This document shows, piece by piece, positions 24,956 to 33,691 of a stretch of 64,000 nucleotides of DNA. Both the position numbers and the translations under genes were made by a program. Within the stretch, counting starts at the first letter, position 1. Every line of letters begins with the position of its first letter. This stretch comes from Microvirga ossetica (GTDB taxonomy: Bacteria; Pseudomonadota; Alphaproteobacteria; Rhizobiales; Beijerinckiaceae): NCBI RefSeq assembly GCF_002741015.1, contig NZ_CP016617.1, positions 310,001 to 374,000 of the forward strand, written 5' to 3'. The notes under the pieces were generated by a model. That model searched no databases and had not been told where the DNA came from. It was given only the letters and a program-made list of their open reading frames with translations.

Positions 24956-26233
24956 TCAGGGCTTGTTGAGCGGCTGGCGGGTCTTTGGCTCGACGATGAT
25001 GCTTGGCGGCACAGCCTCCGAACCGGTCTCGACCAGATGCTGCAAGTCACCCTGCGACACGGCCTCTGCTGTTGCAGCCGGTGTGGCGCGCTGGACGCCA
25101 TAGGTCGCCGGCGGCGGCGCCGTGTCGGCGGCAGCTTCCTTCTCACCCTTGACCTCGGCGAGCGTCGTTGGAGCAACCAGGCCAAGGCTGACCGCGTGCT
25201 CGGCCATGGCCATACTGTCTGCTGCCAGGACCAGACTGCTGCCCGCACCCGCAACAACCGTGGCGAGATCCTCAATCTCCTTGATCCTCTTGGGATCCCG
25301 GGAGATATTGCGAATGTAGACCGCCAGCACCCGCCCGGGATGCTCTTCAACGATCTGGCGGTAGATCTCAGGATCATGCTGACCGCTGTCGCCGATCAGC
25401 ACGAAGGGCAGCTCGCTGTAGAGCGCCAGCATGTTGTGGATCAGCTCACGCTTGTGGTCCTCGGCCTTACGTGGCAGCGGACTTTTCCAGGAAACGCCCC
25501 ATTCGCGCAAGAACAGGATCGGGCCGATGGGAATGCCGTTCCGATCGAAGAACTCCTCCAGCACCTCGTAGATGCCCCAAGGCGCTCGCGAGACATAGAG
25601 CATGGGGTTCTGCTGGTTGCCCGAGATGCCGGCGTGCAACGCCCGGTACAAGGCGCCGGCCCCCGGAAAAGCCACCCGGCTCTGGGCATCTTCGACGAAC
25701 AGGCGCCAGAGCATCCTGAGCTTGTTGGCGACCCCGGTGTACATGATGGTGTCATCGATGTCGCTGATGACCACATACCGGCAGCTGGCCGGCGGGATGA
25801 AGATCTGCGCTTGCGCCTGAACCGGCTGGGGCTGCTCCAGAGCCAAATCCATCGTGTGCCACAAGCGATCGAGCGGTGGCGGCAGGGGAGGGGAGAGATG
25901 GACCCGGAAATAGCCGTCCTTGTCAGTGGTGAAGGGCTCTTCCGTCCCATAGAACCGGGCTGTTCCGCCCGCATGGGGAACGGCGCGGCGGGCAATGCGC
26001 CGGCCGATATCGCGCAGGTCAGCAAGGAGGTTATCTTTTGTGGGCTCCGAGGAAGGTCTCGACTGGCGGAACACCCGGCCGATCAGGAACACCTCGGAGC
26101 GGGAACCATAGCCGCGGTATGGCTGGACGACGACTCCACCCTCGCCCTGCGCCTCATGCACAGGCCGAGCGATGAGGCCCGAGATCCGGGTGAATGCTCC
26201 CAGCCATCGTTTTGTCGTGCCTGTGTCGCTCAT
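24956..26233 (-). CDS. App1 family phosphatidate phosphatase-like protein (DUF2183)
   Basis: A 425-residue protein of the App1/DUF2183 family, which in yeast is a magnesium-dependent phosphatidate phosphatase. The HAD-type DxDxT motif is in YVVISDIDDTIMYTG, and the partner segment FVLIGDSGQHDPEIY supplies the second acidic cluster. The N-terminal beta domain has VQPYRGYGS and EVFLIGRV. The C-terminal 70 residues are Ala/Pro/Glu-rich and low complexity. The ATG at 26233 (MSDTGTTKRWLG) is preferred to one 26 codons upstream because family similarity begins just after it. Confidence 0.88.
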   Translation of the reverse strand: MSDTGTTKRWLGAFTRISGLIARPVHEAQGEGGVVVQPYRGYGSRSEVFLIGRVFRQSRPSSEPTKDNLLADLRDIGRRIARRAVPHAGGTARFYGTEEPFTTDKDGYFRVHLSPPLPPPLDRLWHTMDLALEQPQPVQAQAQIFIPPASCRYVVISDIDDTIMYTGVANKLRMLWRLFVEDAQSRVAFPGAGALYRALHAGISGNQQNPMLYVSRAPWGIYEVLEEFFDRNGIPIGPILFLREWGVSWKSPLPRKAEDHKRELIHNMLALYSELPFVLIGDSGQHDPEIYRQIVEEHPGRVLAVYIRNISRDPKRIKEIEDLATVVAGAGSSLVLAADSMAMAEHAVSLGLVAPTTLAEVKGEKEAAADTAPPPATYGVQRATPAATAEAVSQGDLQHLVETGSEAVPPSIIVEPKTRQPLNKP

Positions 26234-26678
26234 GGCGTTCGCTTTGTGCTCTGTCTTGTCTCCCAATGGGACAGAGCACAGAAAAGATCCTTGGACCGGC
26301 ATGTGTGCCAAGGAACAGCCGGCTTCGGGTCACTTGGGCCCAGGCACGGAAGAACGTCTGCAACGCGACGGCGAGCCGCCCTTCGCACGGTCGAGTTTAA
26401 AGGCTCAGCTTGACCCGGAGGAGACATTTCGCTGCGACCGACACCCGATCGGGCGATAGAGGTCTGACCCAACAGGCCGTTCCTGAGCGCCTCGCCGGAT
26501 GGGCCGCCCGTCGCGATCCCATGTCGCGCGCCGACGGCCTCGGGGTCACAAGCGCCGCCAACCGATCCAAGCCGCTCCCTTACGGCCCCGGGAGAACCGG
26601 CGTGCGGTTGGGCGGTATCCATGGCATCATCGTCAGATCAAGGTCCACCAGACTTCGACCGGATGGCAGGGATCCGCC
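26234..26678. other. Divergent intergenic region
   Basis: About 445 bases between the App1 and cyclase genes, which are divergently transcribed. Promoters of both should lie here. No RNA gene or clear operator was recognised. The plus-strand frame is open across part of it, so the cyclase start could be further upstream, but the sequence lacks cyclase similarity. Confidence 0.4.
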
Positions 26679-28457
26679 ATGACCGATCTGGGAGTCCAAC
26701 GAAGGCTGACGACCGTCGTGGCTGCCGACGTGGTCGGCTACTCGCGCCTCGTCGAAGCTGACGAGGCCGGCACGCTCGCGGCCTTGAAGAGGCTCCGGCT
26801 GACCGTGCTGGAGCCCCTTCTGGCCGAGCACCGGGGCCGTCTCGTCAAGCTGATGGGCGACGGCCTCATCGCGGAGTTCGGCTCCGTTGTCGGCGCGGTG
26901 GCCTGCGCGGCGGCCATCCAGACCCGGTTGGCCGAAGGCCAGGACGCAATCCCGCCCGAGCGCCGGATTGTCCTGCGCATCGGCATCAACCTCGGCGATG
27001 TGGTTGTCGAGGGCGACGATCTCCTGGGCGACGGCGTCAACGTGGCGGCGCGGCTGGAGCAGGCGTGCCCGCCCGGCGGCGTGCTGGTCTCCGGACCTGC
27101 TTATGATCAGCTCACCGGCAAGATCGATGTCCCGTTCGAGTCGGCGGGCGAACTGCGCCTCAAGAACATCGCGCGGCCCGTGCGGGCGTACCGCATAATG
27201 CCCGGTGGCTCCCTGGCCCCGCTAGCCACCGTCCCCCTCATGGACAGGCCTGCGGTGGCGGTGCTGCCGTTCGACAACATGAGCGGCGATCCGGAACAGG
27301 CCTACTTCAGCGACGGTATCACCGAGGACATTATCACGGAGCTCTCCCGCTTCCGCGAACTCATGGTGATCGCCCGCAACTCCTCCTTTGCCTTCCGCGG
27401 GAAGAACACGGACGTGCGCGAGATCGGCCACACGCTCGGCGCTGGCTACGTGGTCGAGGGCAGCGTCCGGCGGGCGGGCAACCGGCTGCGGATCACGGCC
27501 CAGCTTATTGGGGCCGCCACGGGAGCACACCTGTGGGCCGAGCGTTACGATCGAGGCGTCGAGGACATCTTCGACATCCAGGAGGAGATCGCCAAGGGCA
27601 TTGTGGCGACAGTGGCGCAACGGGTTCTCGAGGACAGCGAGGCGGCGGCACGACGGCGGCCGCCGGAGGACATCCTGTTCCTGCGCGGCCACCGCCTCTC
27701 GGACGTGTTCACGCCTGGGGCGCAGGATCAGGCGCGTGCGCTGTTCGAGCAGGCGCGGGCAATCGACCCGACTTTCGCGCGGGCCTATACAGGCCTCGCC
27801 TACAACCATTCCAACCGCTCGATCGATGAAGGAGTCGGCATCCCGCGCGATCGGAACCCGGACCTGATCGCCGCGCTTGACCTGGCCCGGCAAGCCTTGG
27901 CCCTGGACCCCAACGATCCGCGCGTGCAGGCCACTATCGCCCGCATGCATCTGGCTTGGCGCGACTTCGATGCCGCTGAGCGCCACTTCAACCTAGCCCG
28001 CGAGATGAACCCGAACGATCCCACGATCCAGGTCACCTGGCCGTGGATTCAGGCCTGCCTCGGGCACCCCGAGATGGGCCTGCCCGCCGCCGAACTGGCC
28101 AAGCGGCTGAACCCGCGCTATCCACGCTGGTACGACGACTACGTGGCCCGCATCCTGTTCCTCCTCGGCCGCTACGAAGAGGCGGAGGCCATGCTGCGGC
28201 GGAAGACATCCGGGGCACCCGAGGAACACCCGCGGGACATGGGCTGGCGGACCGCCGCGTGCGGCCATCTGGGGTGGGAGGACGAGGCCCGCCGTTGCGC
28301 GGGCTGGTTTGTGCGGGCGGTCGGGAGGTACTGGCGCGGCGATCCGGCCGGGCCACGGGAGTATGTCGACTGGTTCATTGACGTCACGTCCCTGAAACGG
28401 GTGAAGGACGAGGAGCGCCTCCGCGACGGCCTGCGCGCGGCCGGCCTGCCGGCATGA
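26679..28457 (+). CDS. Class III adenylate cyclase with TolB-like and TPR domains
   Basis: A 592-residue signalling protein. Residues about 10-185 form a class III cyclase homology domain: metal aspartates in VVAADVVGYSRLVE and KLMGDGLIAEF, and the N/R transition-state pair in GVNVAARLEQ. Next comes the RPAVAVLPFDNMSGDPEQ module (about 190-320; TolB-like/FlgO-like) and then TPR repeats to the end (for example ARALFEQARAIDPTFARAY and ALDLARQALALDPNDPRVQA). No membrane helix is seen, in contrast to the convergent neighbour. The ATG at 26679 is chosen because conserved sequence starts within eight residues. Confidence 0.92.
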   Translation: MTDLGVQRRLTTVVAADVVGYSRLVEADEAGTLAALKRLRLTVLEPLLAEHRGRLVKLMGDGLIAEFGSVVGAVACAAAIQTRLAEGQDAIPPERRIVLRIGINLGDVVVEGDDLLGDGVNVAARLEQACPPGGVLVSGPAYDQLTGKIDVPFESAGELRLKNIARPVRAYRIMPGGSLAPLATVPLMDRPAVAVLPFDNMSGDPEQAYFSDGITEDIITELSRFRELMVIARNSSFAFRGKNTDVREIGHTLGAGYVVEGSVRRAGNRLRITAQLIGAATGAHLWAERYDRGVEDIFDIQEEIAKGIVATVAQRVLEDSEAAARRRPPEDILFLRGHRLSDVFTPGAQDQARALFEQARAIDPTFARAYTGLAYNHSNRSIDEGVGIPRDRNPDLIAALDLARQALALDPNDPRVQATIARMHLAWRDFDAAERHFNLAREMNPNDPTIQVTWPWIQACLGHPEMGLPAAELAKRLNPRYPRWYDDYVARILFLLGRYEEAEAMLRRKTSGAPEEHPRDMGWRTAACGHLGWEDEARRCAGWFVRAVGRYWRGDPAGPREYVDWFIDVTSLKRVKDEERLRDGLRAAGLPA

Positions 28458-28498
28458 GAGTGCGGAGACGAGCCAGGACGTGAGAGAAGCCGCCCGGC

Positions 28499-30421
28499 CT
28501 ACTGTGGAAAGACCGTCTGACATTCCGGGAGGCGGTGGACTGGCGCCGCCATGGCCTGCAACTGCTCAGGCTTGGCGCAAGGCGGGAAGCCGGCGGACTG
28601 CATCCCCTCGACCAGCCGCTGCCGCTCGGCGTCGCTGTAGCCGGGGCTGTTCAGGGCAAAGCTCTCGATCGTGAGGTCGGGATGGCGCTTGAGCGTTTCG
28701 AGGACCGCTGCCCTCGCTTCCTCCTGACGGCCGAGCGCCGCATAGATCACCGCCTCCTGCACCCAACCGCCACGCGTGCGGGTCTGAGGAACCTCACGTT
28801 CCACGAGGCGCAGGGCATCCTCGTAGCGGCCGGCCATCAGGTAGGCCAATCGGAAAAAGCCTGCCGCCGAGACCGAGTAGTTCGGGTTGAGGCGCATGGC
28901 CCGGTCCGCGGCTTGGGCACCACGCTCGGGGTCACCGAAGGTGCTCGCCCACCCGGCATAGTTCGTCAGGATGCCGGCATCGCTCGGGTTCAGCCGCAGC
29001 GCCGTCTCGAACTCGGCTTCCGCCCGCGGCAGGTCGCCGGCCATCCCGAGGATATGGCCAAACGTTGCATGGGCGGCAGCATCCTGGGGATCGAGTTCGA
29101 GGCCACGCCGGATCGCCGGCATCGCGGCCGATCGCGCGGTGTCGGCATCCGCGCCATAATGCATCGTCGCGTCGTGGGCGGCGGCCAGTGCGACCCAGGC
29201 GCGGGCGAGTTTCGGATCCTTGTCCACCGCTTGCTTGAACCAGTGGAGAGCCTCCTCGGTACTCTCCTTGGTGAAGCGTCCCATCGCTTCCTGACCCAAC
29301 CTGTAGAGGTCGTAGGCCTTCAGATCCTCCGGTCGCGCGCGCTGGCTTGCCGCTCGTTCGGCTTCGGGAATCGCCCCGCTGGAGGCCGCCAGCCGAGTGG
29401 CCACCTGCTCGGCGACCTCGGACTGCACCGCGAAGACGTCCGTGGCGGGTCTGTCCCAGCGTTCGGACCACAGATGTGTGCCGCGATCGGCTTCGATCAA
29501 CTGCGCCGTCACGCGAACCTGTTCGCCGCGCCGCTGGATCGAGCCTTCCAGCACGTAGCGGACCTTCAACGCCTTGCCGACCGCCTGGATGTCGACCGCC
29601 TTGCCGGCGTAGGCCGCGGTGGCGTTGCGCGCCATGACGTCCAGGTCTCGGTAGCGGGACAGATCCGTGATGATGTCTTCGGTCACTCCAGCCGCCAGAC
29701 GGCCTGTCGCATCGTCGCCGCCGAGATTGTCGAACGGCAGCACGGCGATCGAGGGCTTGCCGATGGTGGGCTCGACCCTTTGAGACCACCACCAGAGGCC
29801 GAGCCCCATGACGAGCAACACCGCCGCAAGAGTGGCTGCCAGATGCCAACGGCGGACGAGCCGGGTGCGCCACGACCAGCTCCGTTGGACGCCCGCCATT
29901 CTCAGGGTGTAGGTGCGTACGGGTTGCGAGATGTTCTTGACGCGCTTCTGTCCGGCAAAATCGAAGGGCACATTGAGCTTGCCCTTCAGGTGATCGTAGG
30001 CGGTTCCCGAGACCATCACCCCACCTGGCTCGCAGAGCTGCTCCAGCCGCGCGGCAATGTTCACACCGTTGCCCAGGAGGTCCTCGCCCTCGAGCACCAC
30101 GTCGCCGAGATTGATCCCGATCCGAAACATGATCCGGCGCTCCGGCAGGGTGTCGTCCTGGCGGGCTGGCGTTTCGGCCTGGATCGCAAGGGCACAGGCA
30201 ACCGCGTCGACCACAGAGCCGAACTCCGCCAGTAGCCCGTCGCCCATCAGCTTGACGATCCGGCCGCGATGCTCGGCCAGCAGTGGGTCGACCACAGCGT
30301 GGCGGATGTCCCTCAGGGCCGCGAGCGTGCCTTCCTCATCCTGCTCGACCAGGCGGGAGTAGCCGACCACGTCGGCCGCCAGGATCGCGGCCAGCCGCCG
30401 TTCGGTCCGGGTGCTCGCCAT
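28499..30421 (-). CDS. Membrane-anchored class III adenylate cyclase with TPR domain
   Basis: A 640-residue paralogue of the convergent neighbour. The cyclase domain (about 5-185) has metal aspartates in AAILAADVVGYSRL and KLMGDGLLAEF and the GVNIAARLEQ transition-state motif. A single transmembrane helix follows near residue 200 (LAATLAAVLLVMGLGLWWW), then the PSIAVLPFDNLGGDD module and TPR repeats such as ALHWFKQAVDKDPKLARAW. If anchored as predicted, cyclase and TPR parts would lie on opposite sides of the membrane. The start at 30421 (MASTRTERRLAA) fits the family; the frame is open 40 codons further upstream without similarity. Confidence 0.92.
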   Translation of the reverse strand: MASTRTERRLAAILAADVVGYSRLVEQDEEGTLAALRDIRHAVVDPLLAEHRGRIVKLMGDGLLAEFGSVVDAVACALAIQAETPARQDDTLPERRIMFRIGINLGDVVLEGEDLLGNGVNIAARLEQLCEPGGVMVSGTAYDHLKGKLNVPFDFAGQKRVKNISQPVRTYTLRMAGVQRSWSWRTRLVRRWHLAATLAAVLLVMGLGLWWWSQRVEPTIGKPSIAVLPFDNLGGDDATGRLAAGVTEDIITDLSRYRDLDVMARNATAAYAGKAVDIQAVGKALKVRYVLEGSIQRRGEQVRVTAQLIEADRGTHLWSERWDRPATDVFAVQSEVAEQVATRLAASSGAIPEAERAASQRARPEDLKAYDLYRLGQEAMGRFTKESTEEALHWFKQAVDKDPKLARAWVALAAAHDATMHYGADADTARSAAMPAIRRGLELDPQDAAAHATFGHILGMAGDLPRAEAEFETALRLNPSDAGILTNYAGWASTFGDPERGAQAADRAMRLNPNYSVSAAGFFRLAYLMAGRYEDALRLVEREVPQTRTRGGWVQEAVIYAALGRQEEARAAVLETLKRHPDLTIESFALNSPGYSDAERQRLVEGMQSAGFPPCAKPEQLQAMAAPVHRLPECQTVFPQ

Positions 30422-30509
30422 TCGGAAGGCTCCTGCGACAATCCTTGGCCCAAGGGTAGCACGAGACCCAGCGTCCTGCCGCATCCCGCGCTCCGGAGCC
30501 GTCGGCCCG

Positions 30510-31240
30510 CTAGCGGACCGGAATGCCGTATTGCAGGCCACCCTTGGTCCACAGGGCGTTCTGGCCGCGCTTGATCTTGAGCGGGGATCCCTCGCCGACG
30601 TTGCGTTCGAAGCTCTCGCCGTAGTTGCCCACGTGCCTGATGATGCGCACGGCCCAGTCGTTGCTCAGACCGATGGCCTCACCGAACCTGCCCTCGGTAC
30701 CGAGCAGGCGCTTGATCTCCGGGTTCTCGGAGGCCTTCATCTGTTCGACATTGGCCTTGGTGACACCGAGCTCCTCGGCATCGAGCATGGCGTTGAAGGT
30801 CCAGCGCACGATGTCGGCCCATTGGTTATCGCCCTGGCGCACCGCCGGCCCAAGCGGCTCCTTGGAGATGACGTCCGGCAGGATGACGTGATCGTCCGGG
30901 TTGGGGAGGGTCAGCCGCGCGGCATAAAGGCCCGAGACGTCGGTCGTCATAGCCTCGCAGCGGCCGGCCTCGTAGGCCTTCTTCGCCTCCGTCGCGTTGG
31001 CGAAGCTCACCGGCTGATACGTCAGGCCATTGACGCGGAAGTAGTCGGCAAGGTTGAGCTCGGTCGTGGTGCCCTGGTCGGTGCAGACCGACTTGCCGTT
31101 CAGTTCCTTGGCCGAGGCCAACCCAAGGGATTTACGGACCATGAAGCCCTGGCCGTCGAAGTAGTTGATCGCCGGGAACTCGAGACCGAGCTGGGTAACC
31201 CTGTGTCGGGTCAGCGCTGGAATGCTCCGGCGGGACAGCT
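30510..31240 (-). pseudogene. aapJ: General L-amino acid ABC binding protein AapJ, 5'-truncated
   Basis: About 240 codons of the C-terminal part of an AapJ/BztA-type periplasmic binding protein: LGLEFPAINYFDGQGFMVRK, GKSVCTDQGTTTELNLADYF, EAGRCEAMTTDVSGLYAARL and the tail QYGIPVR. Family members are about 340 residues. Here the signal peptide and the first ligand-binding lobe (GVSQGLPGFS-type region) are missing, and upstream of about 31235 the similarity breaks up. A few residues (LSRRSIPALTRHRVTQLGLE) look like a degraded LSRNTTWT segment. The permease genes that usually follow aapJ are absent. It is a broken gene next to a tRNA fragment. Confidence 0.8.
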
Positions 31241-31391
31241 GACGGACAGCAGGAACTGCTTTCCGCCCGCGCAAGCCTTGGCGCGGCTGGTCACTGAGTT
31301 GGCGGCTGAGGACACATTCTTCAGCTACCTCCGTTAGCTCGCACATCGCACTGAGGTGATACATCTACAAAATCGTCAGAGACCAGCAACG

Positions 31392-31442
31392 CTCTGACTT
31401 TTAATCAGAGGGTCCTGGGTTCGAGTCCCAGCGCGCTCACCA
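31392..31442 (+). tRNA. tRNA-Lys(UUU), 3' part only (possible att site)
   Basis: The sequence holds a complete anticodon arm (CTCTG, loop with TTT anticodon, CAGAG), a variable region, a T arm (CTGGG-TTCGAGT-CCCAG) and the 3' acceptor strand CGCGCTC-A-CCA. The matching 5' acceptor strand GAGCGCG and D arm are not present upstream. A 3' half of a tRNA is what site-specific integration into a tRNA-Lys gene leaves at one end of an island. It would not give a functional tRNA. Confidence 0.8.
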
Positions 31443-31766
31443 AGCCTTATCAATCACTTAGCTGACGACTAGGCTTGGTCTTGCTTCCCAGAAAACCGGA
31501 TTGGGAAGCGTATGGGAAGCAAGCTCGACTGAGTGAGCTATTTCCCGCTATCGCATCGGTTCACCCGCAGGTCGAACTCTACTGCCGGAATCAACGAACG
31601 TCAGGAATCAGCCAGAGAGCGGACCTTGTTATGGCCGCGCTGAATGACTCAACTTGACCCTATCCGGACATTCCGGCAGGTGTTCATGAATGGATGTAAG
31701 CAGGGAGGTGGCGACACTCTCCGATTTTGCGCTGCTTGATGCACCCCCTCGGCAAGTCGCCACCCT
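31443..31766. other. Intergenic region after the tRNA fragment
   Basis: In islands inserted at tRNA 3' ends an integrase gene often begins here. The phrase ATGGGAAGCAAGCTC near 31512 resembles an integrase start, but the frame stops after six codons. No integrase similarity was recognised beyond this. Confidence 0.35.
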
Positions 31767-32681
31767 TCATCGCCGCGACGTGACGAACGTCCTTACCGCC
31801 GCAATCGTGGCCTCCGGCTGTTCCTCCATCAGCCAATGGCCTGCCGCTGGAATGACCACCTCGGTTACATCGCTAGCCGCGTTGCGCATCACAACGGCTT
31901 CGGCCGCGCCGAAAGACTTCTCCCCACCGATCGCCAGGACAGGCATTGAGAGCTTCGTCGTTATCGAAACCTTGTTGTCCTCAGCATCCTGCCGGATGGA
32001 GCGAAACTGGGCAAACGCCGAATGCATCGCACCAGGGCGGGCATAGAGGCGAGCGTAATGCTGGCGCGCTTCCTCATCGATCTTCGCTGGATCGCCCGCG
32101 AACTCGTTCCAGAACCGGTCGAGATAGATCCGCTCCCGACCCTCAACTAGCCGCTCCACATCGGGGCCACCGAAATCAAAATGCCAGAGAAGCGGATTGC
32201 GAACGATGGTCTCCCAGGGCGGAATCCCGGGAACGGGTGCATCCATGACGACCAGCTTCTGTGTCTTGTCAGGATAGCGGACCGCGTAGGCGTAAGCGAC
32301 CATCGTTCCGATATCATGGCCAACAATGGTGGCTTGGTCGATGCCAAGCGAGGTCAAGATGGTCCGGATATCCCCAGCCTGGGTCCGCTTATCGTAGCCT
32401 TCCTGCGGGTGTGAAGAGAGGCCCATGCCGCGCAGGTCGGGAACGATGACGCGGTGATCACGGACGAGGTCCGCTGCCAGGGGAGCCCACATATCGCCGG
32501 TATCACCAAAACCATGGATGAGCACGACCACTGGTCCTTCGCCGCCAGTCCGCACATGCAGCGTTACGCCATTGGCGTCGATGTCCTGCGTTCGAAAGGC
32601 GGCCGGAAAGGGCAGAAGTTCTGCGGCTACAGGGCAGGCCAGCATCAGCGCAGCGACAACTCCTAGCAATAATCTATACAT
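31767..32681 (-). CDS. Exported alpha/beta hydrolase, epoxide hydrolase-like
   Basis: A 304-residue alpha/beta hydrolase with an N-terminal signal peptide (MYRLLLGVVAALMLACPVAA). The oxyanion region is VVVLIHGFGDTGDMW. The nucleophile elbow reads VGHDIGTM, with aspartate instead of serine, as in epoxide hydrolases and haloalkane or haloacetate dehalogenases; the catalytic histidine is in AAGHWLMEEQP. Periplasmic location is predicted. The ATG at 32681 follows GGAGGCTTCAAG. The next gene upstream on the same strand is an SDR 127 bases away, and a LysR gene is divergent from that, suggesting a small detoxification unit. Confidence 0.9.
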   Translation of the reverse strand: MYRLLLGVVAALMLACPVAAELLPFPAAFRTQDIDANGVTLHVRTGGEGPVVVLIHGFGDTGDMWAPLAADLVRDHRVIVPDLRGMGLSSHPQEGYDKRTQAGDIRTILTSLGIDQATIVGHDIGTMVAYAYAVRYPDKTQKLVVMDAPVPGIPPWETIVRNPLLWHFDFGGPDVERLVEGRERIYLDRFWNEFAGDPAKIDEEARQHYARLYARPGAMHSAFAQFRSIRQDAEDNKVSITTKLSMPVLAIGGEKSFGAAEAVVMRNAASDVTEVVIPAAGHWLMEEQPEATIAAVRTFVTSRR

Positions 32682-32808
32682 CTTGAAGCCTCCTTTTGAG
32701 ACGGCGCGCGAAGGTTGGGTGAATGGTGTTGTATCATCCAGCAGACACGCGTGCCCCTCAGGAATCTTGGACACTCGCCTTCGGGGCACGTGCACGATGG
32801 GTAGACCC

Positions 32809-33573
32809 TCAGGTTCTGGTGATGGAGGCGCCGCCGTCCAAGAGGGCCGCAGTGCCGGTGACGAAGCTTGCGTCGTCCGACGCGAGATAGAGCACCGAGC
32901 GGGCGATCTCGTCCGGTGCCGCAACACGCTTCAGCGCGTGGAGGTTGGTGACGAAGGTTTGCTTGTCAGCGGTGTCGTTCATGGTGCGGTACATGTCGGT
33001 ATCAACAGCGCCGGGAAGGATGGCATTGACGCGCACGTTCGACGGACCGAATTCCGCAGCCAGCGCCTGCGTCAGTCCGATCAATCCGGACTTGCTGGCG
33101 GCATAGGCTGCAACCTGGGGGAAGGCGAAGCTGTAACCGACGAATGTTGAGGTGAAGATCACCGAACCACCCCCGTTCTTGACCATCTCGGCAACCTGAT
33201 GCTTGGCGGCAAGAAACGAGGCCGTCAGGTTAACCGTAAGGGCGTCCTGGAAGCCAGCCTCCGAGACACCGGTGCTGGGACCAGCCTCGCCGAGGATGCC
33301 AGCGTTGTTGAAAGCGATGTCGAGCCTACCGAAATTGCTGACAGCAGTGGCGACGAGCGTCCTGTGATAGTCTTCCGAGCGGACATCTCCTGCAACGGCT
33401 ACCGCAAGGCCGCCAGCTGACCTGATCTCATCAACCAAGCTGTCGAGTTCGCGCGCTCGGCGTGCGCCGACCACAACCTTGGCGCCTTCGGCTGCAAAGA
33501 GTTTGGCAGTGGCCCTTCCGATGCCGGAACTCGCTCCGGTCACGATGGCAACTTTGTCGATTAACCGTTTCAT
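32809..33573 (-). CDS. Short-chain dehydrogenase/reductase
   Basis: A 254-residue classical SDR. The cofactor motif is VTGASSGIGRATA (residues 11-23), the NNAG motif AFNNAGILG, and the active site shows the FTSTFVGYS region with YAASKSG supplying Tyr and Lys. The C terminus has the usual FVTGTAALLDGG. Glycine-rich loop followed by VVVGARRARELD suggests NADP preference. The ATG at 33573 has GGGAGAT eight bases upstream. It is divergent from the LysR gene and upstream of the exported hydrolase. Confidence 0.93.
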   Translation of the reverse strand: MKRLIDKVAIVTGASSGIGRATAKLFAAEGAKVVVGARRARELDSLVDEIRSAGGLAVAVAGDVRSEDYHRTLVATAVSNFGRLDIAFNNAGILGEAGPSTGVSEAGFQDALTVNLTASFLAAKHQVAEMVKNGGGSVIFTSTFVGYSFAFPQVAAYAASKSGLIGLTQALAAEFGPSNVRVNAILPGAVDTDMYRTMNDTADKQTFVTNLHALKRVAAPDEIARSVLYLASDDASFVTGTAALLDGGASITRT

Positions 33574-33691
33574 TGTTTCATCTCCCGCAGGGGTTGAGAA
33601 GCTTGTGTGTCGTGATGGAGCGGAAGATGGCCATGCCCTTTCGTTCGGAATAGGATGCATATCGCGGAACTGGAATTCGGAAATCCGAACG
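33574..33691. promoter_or_regulatory. SDR-lysR divergent promoter region
   Basis: A 118-bp gap between divergently transcribed SDR and lysR genes, the usual layout in which a LysR regulator binds between itself and its target. I did not find an unambiguous T-N11-A box by eye. Confidence 0.45.

Noticed and set aside
25037..26413. A 458-codon plus-strand frame opposite the App1 gene
   Set aside because: Antisense to DUF2183 coding sequence with an intact DxDxT motif.
28535..30235. A 566-codon plus-strand frame opposite the membrane-anchored cyclase
   Set aside because: Antisense to a gene with clear cyclase and TPR motifs. Long antisense frames are expected at high GC.
31367..31442. A complete tRNA-Lys gene
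   Set aside because: The 5' acceptor strand GAGCGCG and a D arm are absent, so only the 3' part is supported.
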